Positions 24,363 to 32,552 of a stretch of 32,900 bases of DNA are shown here, piece after piece. How positions within the stretch are numbered: the first letter of the stretch is position 1; each line of letters opens with the position of its first letter. Under the pieces are notes generated by a model. The model was not told where the DNA came from and did no database searches. It was given only the letters and a program-made list of their open reading frames with translations. Source of the stretch: Gemmatimonadaceae bacterium (GTDB lineage: Bacteria > Gemmatimonadota > Gemmatimonadetes > Gemmatimonadales > Gemmatimonadaceae); assembly GCA_022843265.1 (NCBI GenBank), contig JALHNZ010000036.1, forward strand, positions 1 to 32,900. The letters run 5' to 3'. Both the position numbers and the translations under genes were made by a program.

Positions 24363-25994
24363 TCACGGATTACGGGCCGCACGCGCCGCGAAGTCCTCGC
24401 CCACGCGCGCCGCGGTCAGCAGGCCGAGCGCCGCGAAGGTGAGCGTTCCGTTGCAGCAACTCGCCGTCACGTTGGTTGGCGCGCCGGCGATGAACAGATT
24501 CTCGTGGTCGTGCGCGCGGCCGTCACGGTCCACGACGCTCGTCGCGGGATCATTGCCCATGCGACATCCACCGCCGGGATGTTCCTGCCCGATGTCGCCG
24601 GCCGCCGATGCATTCGAAATAATCTCGCCATCGCCGGCGCGCGCCATGCGTTGGAAGAGATCGCGAATGGTCTGCTCGGTCCACGCGCGCAGTGCGATCG
24701 ACTCGGGGGCGTCACGGAACTGCAGGCGCGGCATCGGGTCGCCCCACGCGTTCTTTGCGCTCGCGTCCAGCGTGAGTTCACTGTCTCGTGCCGGAAGCAC
24801 GTCGTAGTACGCACGCACACGCGCGGTTCCTTTCACGGTGCGCGCGCGCCAGTCGGTCATCAGCGCGTCGCCAAAGAGCAGCGCGCCCGAGTCGTCGCGC
24901 AGACGCGGCTCCTGTCCAAACGACGACTCCCACACGCGCAGGTCATGACGGATGTACCGATCGAGCGCGCCCGGCCGCATAAACTGCTTCGTGACGAGCG
25001 AGTGCTGCGCGTTCACTCCAGGAAATAGCTTCATCGGCAGACGGATCTGCGCGCCAACATTGCGATGACCGCAGATGTACTTGCCAACAAGTCCGGAGCG
25101 GTTGGCGAGGCCATTGGGATATGCACCGCCAGCCGAAAGCAGCAGCAGATGCGGCGTCCACGTGAAGCCGGCGGCGAGCACGAAGCTCTTCGCTCGGATC
25201 ATCACCTCCTGCGCGGGCGCCTTCGTGGTATTCGCCGTCGCGTGCGTCACGCGTCCCGTGCGCGCATCCGCATGTAACCGACGCACGAGCGTGTCCGTCA
25301 CGAGCCTGATGCGCCCCGAACGTACGAGCGCATCGAACGAGAAGTCGGGCGAGTACTTCGCGCCGCTCGGGCAGATCGGATAGCAGGTATCGCAACGCTG
25401 ACAGACACCTCGCCCCTGATACGGCACCGAGTTCTTCGCGCTCGGCTGACTCCACATCGCGATCCCTGCTTTGCTCGCCCACTCTCGCAGTTGTTGCAGA
25501 TTCTGGCTGAGCGGGAGCGCGGGCATGGGGAATGGCTTGCCGCGCGGATCCATCGCCGCTGGCCCTTGCTCGCCCGCAATGCCCATCCGCTCCTCGGCCT
25601 CCTGATAAAAGGGATCGAGGTCGTCATAGCTGATGGGCCAATCGTCGCCCACACCGTAGAGCGTGCGCAGACGGAAGTCCTCGGGCGAGTAGCGCGGCGT
25701 CACGCCGCCCCAGTGCAGGGCGAGCCCACCGACGTTCATCGACGGCGAAAAGCCGTACGCGGTGCCGAGCGCGTTCTGGTCGTCAATATGATCGTTGGGC
25801 CACGGCGTCTCGCCGTATTCCATCCAGCGCGCGCGCTTGAGTGCGCGCTCGCGCAGTGGAGTCGAGTGCCCACCGGCTTCGACAACAACGATCGTCGCGT
25901 CGCGTTCGGCCGCGAGCTTCTCGGCCATCAGCGCGGCGGTGATGCCGGAGCCGACGATGCAGATGTCGGCTTCAAGGACGCGGGGCGCCCTCAT
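24363..25994 (-). CDS. GMC-family FAD oxidoreductase with Cys cluster (gluconate/glucose dehydrogenase large-subunit type)
   Basis: The 543-residue flavoprotein starts at an ATG that overlaps the stop of the gamma-subunit gene (ATGA). It shows the dinucleotide motif 'CIVGSGITAALMAEKLA', 'MNVGGLALHWGGVTPRY' and the C-terminal GMC block 'EHPGGGCRMGNDPATSVV' and 'NLFIAGAPTNV'. 'GVCQRCDTCYPICPSGA' holds Cys198, Cys201, Cys204 and Cys208. Cys198, 204 and 208 fit the C-x5-C-x3-C motif that binds a [3Fe-4S] cluster in FAD-glucose and fructose dehydrogenases, and Cys201 is extra. It has no signal peptide; the Tat-exported gamma subunit would carry it out as a complex. The substrate is probably a sugar, polyol or similar alcohol (inference). 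The usual cytochrome subunit is not adjacent. Confidence 0.88.
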   Translation of the reverse strand: MRAPRVLEADICIVGSGITAALMAEKLAAERDATIVVVEAGGHSTPLRERALKRARWMEYGETPWPNDHIDDQNALGTAYGFSPSMNVGGLALHWGGVTPRYSPEDFRLRTLYGVGDDWPISYDDLDPFYQEAEERMGIAGEQGPAAMDPRGKPFPMPALPLSQNLQQLREWASKAGIAMWSQPSAKNSVPYQGRGVCQRCDTCYPICPSGAKYSPDFSFDALVRSGRIRLVTDTLVRRLHADARTGRVTHATANTTKAPAQEVMIRAKSFVLAAGFTWTPHLLLLSAGGAYPNGLANRSGLVGKYICGHRNVGAQIRLPMKLFPGVNAQHSLVTKQFMRPGALDRYIRHDLRVWESSFGQEPRLRDDSGALLFGDALMTDWRARTVKGTARVRAYYDVLPARDSELTLDASAKNAWGDPMPRLQFRDAPESIALRAWTEQTIRDLFQRMARAGDGEIISNASAAGDIGQEHPGGGCRMGNDPATSVVDRDGRAHDHENLFIAGAPTNVTASCCNGTLTFAALGLLTAARVGEDFAARAARNP

Positions 25995-26629
25995 GCCTCC
26001 CCCGTGTTAGCAAGCGGAAGTGGCGGGCGTGACGTCTGGGAGAGCAGACGGCAGTTCCCCTTCATGATGCGCGCCCCGTACGCGAGATCGGTCGCCGCGC
26101 TCGACGCGGCCCAATGCGCGAGCAGCGCAACGGCAACATGCGGTGCGGCGAGCGGATTGGTCGGCAGTCGGCTCACGCTGACCCGAGCGAGTTGCGTCTG
26201 TATCACGGCACGGCGAAGCGGCACGCTGAGCCTCGCGAACCCGCGACGATGCTTGCGGCGTGCGAGCAGATCGAGTCCCGCGAGCTGTGCATTCCAACCC
26301 GGCGCCGGATCGCTCGGCGTGTAGGTAATCTCGGCGTCTCCGTAGCCATGCATCTCCTCGGTCACCGGCGCGTAGCGCGCCAGCCACGTCGCGAAGGCGG
26401 CGATGGCCTGTGCCCGCCCGGCATCACCTAGCATCTCGGGGAGGATCGCATCGCCGAGCGCGCGGAGGAGCAGGGGGTCGAGAGCACGCGCAGCCTGTGC
26501 AGCGGGCCGCGGCGCGCGCGACTGCGTTGTCGCAGCGCCCTGCGCGTGCGCATCGGTGGCGCCGAGTCCGGATGCGGCGGCGGCCGCAAGCGCGGCGCGT
26601 TTGATGAAGTCCCTTCGGTCAGTTCTCAC
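25991..26629 (-). CDS. Gluconate 2-dehydrogenase subunit 3 (gamma)-like protein with Tat signal
   Basis: The 212-residue protein is read from GTG 26629, which places a clean Tat signal at the N-terminus: 'RTDRRDFIKRAALAAAAA' then 'SGLGATDAHAQ'. Longer frames upstream lack any signal and are probably untranslated. The mature part has the helical character and 'LRALGDAILPEMLGDAGR' segment of gluconate 2-dehydrogenase subunit 3. These subunits help fold and export the FAD subunit. The stop overlaps the GMC start by four bases, so the two are coupled. It is divergent from the amidohydrolase-PQQ gene, with 77 bases between the start codons. Confidence 0.85.
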   Translation of the reverse strand: MRTDRRDFIKRAALAAAAASGLGATDAHAQGAATTQSRAPRPAAQAARALDPLLLRALGDAILPEMLGDAGRAQAIAAFATWLARYAPVTEEMHGYGDAEITYTPSDPAPGWNAQLAGLDLLARRKHRRGFARLSVPLRRAVIQTQLARVSVSRLPTNPLAAPHVAVALLAHWAASSAATDLAYGARIMKGNCRLLSQTSRPPLPLANTGEA

Positions 26630-26706
26630 GGCGGCATGGTAACTCGCGCTGCAGCGTCGCGCGAGACGCGCCGTAGATTCCCCCGCATCCGCTTTCAGAG
26701 GCTGCA

Positions 26707-29700
26707 ATGCAAATCCGTTTCGGCAGAAACTACTCCCGCGCGTTCCGTCGAGTCGTCGTACTCGCGATCCCGTTCGCGCTCGCGGCTGGCACGCCCGCGC
26801 CGCAACGTGCTCCACTCACCATCCGTGCGGGCACGCTCCTCGACGGACGCGGTGGCGTGCAGCGCGACGTCGTGCTCACCATCGACGGTTCCCGCATCAC
26901 GCGAATCGCGCCGTGGCGCGCGGGCACGGTCGTGACATGGGATCTTTCCGCCAAAACCGTCCTGCCCGGTCTCATCGACACGCACGTTCACATTGACGCT
27001 CACTTCGGCGCCGACGGCCGCGCGAACACACGCGGTGAGACGCCCCAGCAGCGACTGCGCGCGGCGATGGAGAACGCGCAGCTCACGGTTCGCGCCGGCT
27101 TCACGACCGTGCAAAGCCTCGGCGCTGCGATCGACCTTGAACTCCGTCGCGCGATCGCCGACGGGCGCGCCGAGGGACCGCGCATCATCACGTCGGTCGC
27201 GCAGTTCAGCGACACCTCGCGCACGCCTGAGCAGATCCGCGAGTGGGTGCGCGCGACGGCTGCGCGCGGCGCCGATGTCATCAAGATCTTTGCGTCACGG
27301 AGCATCCGGGACGGTGGCGGCCAGACGCTGAGCGACGCGCAGATCGCTGCAGCTTGCGACGAGGCGCGGCGAGCGGGTCTCCGTAGCTGGGTGCACGCAC
27401 ACGCCGCCTCGGCTGTGCGCGCCGCGGCGAACGCAGGATGCACCGGCGTCACGCACGGCACGCGGGTGACGGCCGCTGAACTCGCACTGATGGCACAGCG
27501 CGGGACGTTCTTCGAGCCCAACATTGGCCTCGTCATCCAGAACTACCTCGAGAATCGCGCACGATTCGTCGGTGTTGGCAACTTCACCGAAGAAGGTTTC
27601 CGTTTTATGCAGGACGTCGTGCCACAGAACCTCGCGGTCTTCCGCGAGGCGATGCGCACACCAAATCTCAAGCTCGTGATGGGTACCGATGCCGTCGCGG
27701 GAGGGCACGGGCAGAATGCGCGCGAAATTGTTTATCGTGTGCGCGAGGCCGGTCAGACCAACGCCGACGCGATTCGCGCTGCAACATCGCTCGCCGCCGA
27801 AGCACTTGGCCTTGCCGATAGCATCGGGACTGTCGCGGAGGGAAGAGTCGCAGACCTGATCGCAGTGGATGGCGATCCGCTCGCTGACATTACCGCACTG
27901 CAGCGCATCGCCTTCGTGATGAAAGGCGGCACCGCGGTGCTCGCGCCGGAGCGGCTCGATCGTGCACGCGGTGGTGCAGTGGGGTGGGCTGCATATGGCA
28001 ACGACGCGGGCGGACTCAAGTACTCGCCGCTCGCCGACATCGACCGCACGAACGTGCACGGACTGCGCGTCGCGTTCAGATGGGACGCGAACGAGCGTCC
28101 AGTGCCGGCGAGCGAAGGCCAGAAGCCCGCGCGTCCGGGTCTGTTTCAAGCGACGCCGCTCGCAATCGGCGACACGCTCATCTTTCCCACGCCGTTCAAT
28201 CGCGTGATTGCGCTCGATGCGCGCACCGGCCGTGAACTCTGGCAGTACGACCCACAGCCTTGGAAGACGTACGGCCAGCCAAGCAACGGCACAGGCTTCG
28301 TGCACCGCGGCATCGCAACCTGGACCGATGGTCGTGCGCGGCGCGTATTCATCAACTCGCGCTGGCGCTTGATTGCGCTCGACGCAGCGAGCGGCGCGCC
28401 CATCGCGTCGTTCGGCACCGGTGGGGAGATCGATCTCACCGCCGGTCTCTCGCGCAGCGTGCGTCGTGAGCACTACACCAACACCTCGCCGCCTGTGGTC
28501 TGGGGTGATCTGGTGATTGTCGGCAACGGCGTCGGCGATCGTCTGATGTATCGCGGCGATCCGCCAGGCGATGTGCAGGCGTTCAACGTGCGCACTGGTC
28601 GTCGCGTGTGGCGCTTCAAGACGGTGCCCGAGCCGGGTGAGACAGGCAACGAAACGTGGGAAGACAGTTCGTGGCGCTACAAGGGGCACACCAATGTCTG
28701 GGCGCCGTTCACCGTCGACAGCGCGCGCGGTCTCGTCTTCCTGCCGGTCGGCACACCGAGCGACGATTGGTACGGTGGCGAGCGCAAAGGCGCGAATCTC
28801 TTCGGCGAGTCGCTCGTCGCGCTCGATGCGCGCACTGGTCAGCGCGTGTGGCATTTTCAAGTTGCACACCACGGGCTCTGGGACTACGATCTTCCCGCAC
28901 CGCCTAACCTGATGACGGTGATGCACGAGGGCGTGCGCAAGGACATCGTCGTCGTGCCGACCAAGCAGGGAATGCTCTTCGCATTCGAGCGCGCGACCGG
29001 CGCGCCGCTCTGGCCAATCGAGGAACGCGCGGTCCCAGCGAGCGACGTGCCAGGTGAAGCGGCGTGGCCAACGCAGCCGTTCCCAACGAAGCCCGCGCCG
29101 TTCACGCAACAGGGACTTGGCGTCAATGACTTGATGGATTTCACGCCGGCGCTGCGCGCGGCCGCACTCGCCGAGGTCGCACCCTACCGGCTCGGCCCCA
29201 TCTATGCTCCGCCGTCGTTGCAGGGCACCGTTGCCATGCCAGGCGTGATCGGCGGTGCGGGCTGGGGCGGGGCTGCGGTTGATCCCACTACCGGTTGGCT
29301 CTTCGTGAAGGGCTCCAACGCGCCGGCGCTCTTCCGACTGATAAAGCGCGACGTTGCGAGCGACACGGTGGACTCTCCCTACGTGATTGACCTCCGGAAC
29401 TCGTCGCTCGGCGTCTCGCAGCGCGACAACGCCGAGGGCGCCGAACGCTCGTCGGCGCGTTTGCCGGTGAACAAGCCGCCGTACGGCACGCTCACCGCCG
29501 TAGACATGAACTCCGGCGAGACCATGTGGCAGGTGCCGCTTGGTGACACCCCCGAGGTGCGCGCGCATCCCGCGCTCCGCGGCGCGGTACTTCCCTCGCG
29601 GCTTGGCGTGTCGGGCTCACCCGGCGGACTCGTCACTGGCGGGGGCCTGGTGTTCGCGTCGGGGGGCGGGCGCGTGCTCCATGCAATCGACACGCGCACG

Positions 29701-29850
29701 GGCGTTACGCTGTGGGAGCTCGACCTCGGACAACAGGCGTACTCGAATCCCATGACGTACCGCACGACCGACGGGCGTCAGTTCATCGCGATCGCGACCG
29801 GTGGAGGCTCGACGTCGCGCCTCGTGGTGCTCAGCCTGGATCGCCCCTAG
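26707..29850 (+). CDS. Exported amidohydrolase-PQQ quinoprotein dehydrogenase fusion
   Basis: One unbroken 1047-residue frame begins with AGAGG (26697-26701) five bases before the ATG and a signal segment 'VVVLAIPFALAAG'. Residues about 35-410 are an amidohydrolase. They show DTHVHIDAH (His93, His95), VIKIFAS (Lys193, likely carboxylated), VHAHAAS, GVTHGT (His250) and GTDAVAGGH (Asp328), so all usual metal ligands are present. From about residue 427 a PQQ dehydrogenase propeller follows: 'YGNDAGGLKYSPLADID', repeated 'ALDARTGRELWQY'-type blades, 'GHTNVWAPFTVD' and 'VAHHGLWDYDLPAPPNL', like the active-site region of membrane glucose dehydrogenase. No heme motif is present. It probably hydrolyses and oxidises linked substrates in the periplasm. 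PQQ needs a supply from elsewhere. Confidence 0.9.
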   Translation: MQIRFGRNYSRAFRRVVVLAIPFALAAGTPAPQRAPLTIRAGTLLDGRGGVQRDVVLTIDGSRITRIAPWRAGTVVTWDLSAKTVLPGLIDTHVHIDAHFGADGRANTRGETPQQRLRAAMENAQLTVRAGFTTVQSLGAAIDLELRRAIADGRAEGPRIITSVAQFSDTSRTPEQIREWVRATAARGADVIKIFASRSIRDGGGQTLSDAQIAAACDEARRAGLRSWVHAHAASAVRAAANAGCTGVTHGTRVTAAELALMAQRGTFFEPNIGLVIQNYLENRARFVGVGNFTEEGFRFMQDVVPQNLAVFREAMRTPNLKLVMGTDAVAGGHGQNAREIVYRVREAGQTNADAIRAATSLAAEALGLADSIGTVAEGRVADLIAVDGDPLADITALQRIAFVMKGGTAVLAPERLDRARGGAVGWAAYGNDAGGLKYSPLADIDRTNVHGLRVAFRWDANERPVPASEGQKPARPGLFQATPLAIGDTLIFPTPFNRVIALDARTGRELWQYDPQPWKTYGQPSNGTGFVHRGIATWTDGRARRVFINSRWRLIALDAASGAPIASFGTGGEIDLTAGLSRSVRREHYTNTSPPVVWGDLVIVGNGVGDRLMYRGDPPGDVQAFNVRTGRRVWRFKTVPEPGETGNETWEDSSWRYKGHTNVWAPFTVDSARGLVFLPVGTPSDDWYGGERKGANLFGESLVALDARTGQRVWHFQVAHHGLWDYDLPAPPNLMTVMHEGVRKDIVVVPTKQGMLFAFERATGAPLWPIEERAVPASDVPGEAAWPTQPFPTKPAPFTQQGLGVNDLMDFTPALRAAALAEVAPYRLGPIYAPPSLQGTVAMPGVIGGAGWGGAAVDPTTGWLFVKGSNAPALFRLIKRDVASDTVDSPYVIDLRNSSLGVSQRDNAEGAERSSARLPVNKPPYGTLTAVDMNSGETMWQVPLGDTPEVRAHPALRGAVLPSRLGVSGSPGGLVTGGGLVFASGGGRVLHAIDTRTGVTLWELDLGQQAYSNPMTYRTTDGRQFIAIATGGGSTSRLVVLSLDRP

Positions 29851-29863
29851 CGAAGAGAAGATC

Positions 29864-30722
29864 TCAAGGAATGATCACAACGTTCTTCCCGCGTGAGCGC
29901 CCGCTTTCCTGATACGCAATGGCCTCGCGTAGTTCCGGCACCGCAAACTGCCGGTCGATCACGGAGCGAAGCGTACCCTGCTTGGCCAGCGCAGATAAAT
30001 ACTCGAGATCGGCCTGCGACGTTTCGGAAAACAATCTTTAAACGTTGGCTCGACAAACCAGCCGTAGACGAGTGCGAATGATCACATCGTAGCGCGCTGT
30101 TCCGGTTGTGAAGTCTTCACTCGTGTAGTCGATCGTGACGTTGGCACCGAGAGATCGCACCAGCTCCACGTTGCGCGCGCTCGATACGCCGGTGACATGT
30201 GCGCCGAGGGCCTTCGCGATTTGCACCGCATACGTGCCGACACCGCCCGATGCACCGTTAACCAACACACGCTGACCGGTTGTCACTAAACGCGCCCGTG
30301 CTTGCGCCAAACACAGAATCACCGGGCGCAAAGCGTGTCACGTTCGCGCCGACCGCTTCAACAACGCCGGCAAAATGCACCTCTGACGGTCGGCCCATGC
30401 CGCTCGACAATCGCATGATGTACGGTTTGCCGCGCATGTAGTGCCAATCGAGCGGGTTGGTCGCGGCAACATGCACGCGCACCAGCACGCTGCTGTCGGA
30501 AAGCGCAGGGCGCGCAATGGTTTCCCAGTGAATGACGTTCGTATCACCGTAGCAGTGATAGCGTGCGGCCTGCATGGTCGGCGCACCAGCGGGTGCCGCT
30601 TCTCTCGCTGTCGCATCCATCGACGGGCAGGCTGCATCCCGGCTGAGCACGAATGCGAATATCAGCACGCTCGCGACAATGATCAGCGCGGCAGCGGTTA
30701 GACGTTTGCGTTGTTTGGTCAT
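29864..30722 (-). pseudogene. Decayed MDR-family NAD(P)-dependent alcohol dehydrogenase/quinone reductase
   Basis: Pieces of one MDR protein lie in order but in different frames. The first runs from ATG 30722 ('MTKQRKRLTAAALIIVASVL', a membrane anchor) through 'SVLVRVHVAATNPLDWHYMRG' to '[12 protein letters not shown]'. At about 30281-30292 it jumps to '[20 protein letters not shown]' (the nucleotide-binding site), losing about 45-50 codons. After 'YDVII' (30077-30091) about 50 codons are missing. A short part 'SSQRLKIVF' follows, then a frameshift near 30042 into 'DLEYLSALAKQGTLRSVIDR' and the end 'GRSRGKNVVIIP' at 29864. Three lesions rule out a working enzyme. Sizes of the losses are estimated from memory of the family. 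Confidence 0.85.
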
Positions 30723-30855
30723 GCAACGGCGTGCGCCGCCGCGCGCAACACGGTTTCGAAACAGGGACAAGACGAGCGGGACGTCGCAGTACGTATGATC
30801 TGTTGTGCTGCGGCTTAAACTTTGCGGCGCCGTTGGTTGGTCACCGCGCAATCAG

Positions 30856-32232
30856 TCAGTAGGCGTAACCAAAAATGATGTTCATTTCGTCGGTACTGAG
30901 GAGCCCGAATCCGACGGCCCTATCGGTCACGTTGTTGTACGTCACCACCGAAAGCAGTGTGTCTCCAACCTCCAGCACCAATGGCGTCGCGAAGTTGGTG
31001 AAGCCGGGATGCTCCCAGTCGGTGTTCACGTAGAGGCTCGATTCCGTGCCGTTTGCGCGACGCAACCGGATTTCAAAACGCTCACCGAGCGCGTGCATGT
31101 GCGACGTCAGCCCGAAAATGCTGGTACGCGTCGACATACGAAACTCTGTCCGTATCGTCGTGCGCTGTTTTGCGGGCAGGAGAAAACTGGTGTTGGCGAG
31201 ATTCAGCGTGCGGGCTTCGAACTGCACCTGACTGCGCGGCACGGTGTACAAGTTGGCCATCGCCTGTCCCGGAAACGGCGCGTCGGACCGATTCACATAG
31301 TGCACGTTCAAGTCGAGTGCAGCGTTCGCCGGCAGTCGCAGCGCAACACCGGGAGGAAAGCGATAGTCGAACTCTGGCGTCATGGCGCCGGCGAAGTACA
31401 CGTGGCACGCCATCGCGAGCATGTTGATGAGAATGGGCGCGCCATCAGGGCTGCGGATATCGCGCACCTGATTCGGCGTCGGCCGCGGCGTACAGGGAAA
31501 TCCTGTGCGCTTTTCATCGAAGGTGTAGAGCAGCAAGTGATGACTGCCCGGGCGCATGCGTGTTTCGATTCGCGTGACGAAAAGCTCGCTGGTGTTGCCG
31601 AGTGTGCGATACAGAAACAGTTCGCGTTCGTTGCGCGGTGGTACGGGGAAACTGTCGACGGTGAGTTGCACCCCGGCACCTGGGGCGGGAGGCGCAAGCG
31701 GCGTAAAGCTCGCGACCTGCATCCGCGCGTCTGCCAGGATCGCGGTATCGACGACGTTTCCTGTGCGCGGCGCACCGGCTTCGATCCACCGGCGCACGTA
31801 CTCAAGCTGCCCCATGGAGATTCCGCGCGTCGTGCCCATGGGCATGAGGTTGCCGTAGTCGCGGCTGTGATGCCCCGGAATCCAGGCCAGCTTGTGGAAG
31901 AGCAACGAGCTATCGGCGCGGAACGGCTTGACGCGCGCCAGGCCATCGGCCTTTGCCATCGGATGAAGCGAAGCAACGCCCACGAGCTGCTGATAGCTGG
32001 AATCCGCGGTGAGCACGAGCCCCGACTGCCGCGCATCACTGCTGCCACTGCGGTGGCAACTGGCACAGCTCGGATCAATGATCGTGCGCTGTATCCGAGC
32101 GAAGGTGCCGTCAGCCAATGCGTCCGTCGTACCGACAGGCTTGTCGGCGCCGCACGCGAGCGTGCCGAGGGTCAGCAGGACCAGCACAGCGCGGGAACGC
32201 GTGGTGGCTACCACGACTGCGCTCGGCCCCAA
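30856..32232 (-). CDS. Cytochrome c / copper type II monooxygenase-like (PHM-type) fusion protein
   Basis: The 458-residue protein has a hydrophobic N-terminus ending LTLGTLACG (possible lipoprotein Cys27). A cytochrome c domain carries the heme motif CASCH (56-60) and a likely axial Met in NLMPMG. Residues about 185-458 resemble the copper type II ascorbate-dependent monooxygenase (peptidylglycine monooxygenase-like) fold. They contain GSHHLL (His231, His232), LNVHYVN (His311), TSHMHALG (His378, His380) and DEMN (Met450), matching the three-His and His-His-Met copper sites of the family. A heme-fed copper oxygenase or redox enzyme in the envelope is likely; the substrate is unknown. The frame opens at TTG 32232; a GTG at 32214 is an alternative start. 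Confidence 0.82.
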   Translation of the reverse strand: MGPSAVVVATTRSRAVLVLLTLGTLACGADKPVGTTDALADGTFARIQRTIIDPSCASCHRSGSSDARQSGLVLTADSSYQQLVGVASLHPMAKADGLARVKPFRADSSLLFHKLAWIPGHHSRDYGNLMPMGTTRGISMGQLEYVRRWIEAGAPRTGNVVDTAILADARMQVASFTPLAPPAPGAGVQLTVDSFPVPPRNERELFLYRTLGNTSELFVTRIETRMRPGSHHLLLYTFDEKRTGFPCTPRPTPNQVRDIRSPDGAPILINMLAMACHVYFAGAMTPEFDYRFPPGVALRLPANAALDLNVHYVNRSDAPFPGQAMANLYTVPRSQVQFEARTLNLANTSFLLPAKQRTTIRTEFRMSTRTSIFGLTSHMHALGERFEIRLRRANGTESSLYVNTDWEHPGFTNFATPLVLEVGDTLLSVVTYNNVTDRAVGFGLLSTDEMNIIFGYAY

Positions 32233-32254
32233 CGTCGCGTTACCATGACACCTG

Positions 32255-32491
32255 TCAGTCGCGAGACCAGATGATATCCATACCCTCGCGTCCGGTCATC
32301 GCGACGCGCAGCATGTCCGTGAGCGAGGCCGGCGCGCCGTCTGCTTCCAACAGCTCGATGGTGCCGAGGCTGATGTAATAATCCTGGTCGCGCACCGATT
32401 CTTCTTCGAGGGAAGCCACAAGCGCCGCGAGCTCCTCTTCGGTGAGCGTTGCCAGCTGGGCCCCGGATGTTTTGTCGCGCAGTGTGATCAT
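32255..32491 (-). CDS. Small conserved protein of unknown function
   Basis: The 78-residue acidic protein starts at ATG 32491 and ends 22 bases before the monooxygenase-like gene, in the same direction. It contains 'LTEEELAALVASLEEES', 'DQDYYISLGTIELLEADGA' and a closing 'REGMDIIWSRD'. Similar small proteins occur widely in bacteria without a known role. No signal peptide or membrane span is seen, so it should be cytoplasmic. Confidence 0.7.
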   Translation of the reverse strand: MITLRDKTSGAQLATLTEEELAALVASLEEESVRDQDYYISLGTIELLEADGAPASLTDMLRVAMTGREGMDIIWSRD

Positions 32492-32552
32492 GGGTCAGTG
32501 TCGGTGTGGATGAACAGCGCGCTTGCGTGACGCTGCGTGAATATAGCAAGGC

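Noticed and set aside
27295-29568. Long open frame of 757 codons on the minus strand
   Set aside because: It is antisense to the amidohydrolase-PQQ gene, which has clear motifs throughout; this frame has none.
30805-32274. Long open frame of 489 codons on the plus strand
   Set aside because: It is antisense to the cytochrome/copper fusion gene and shows no domain or signal.
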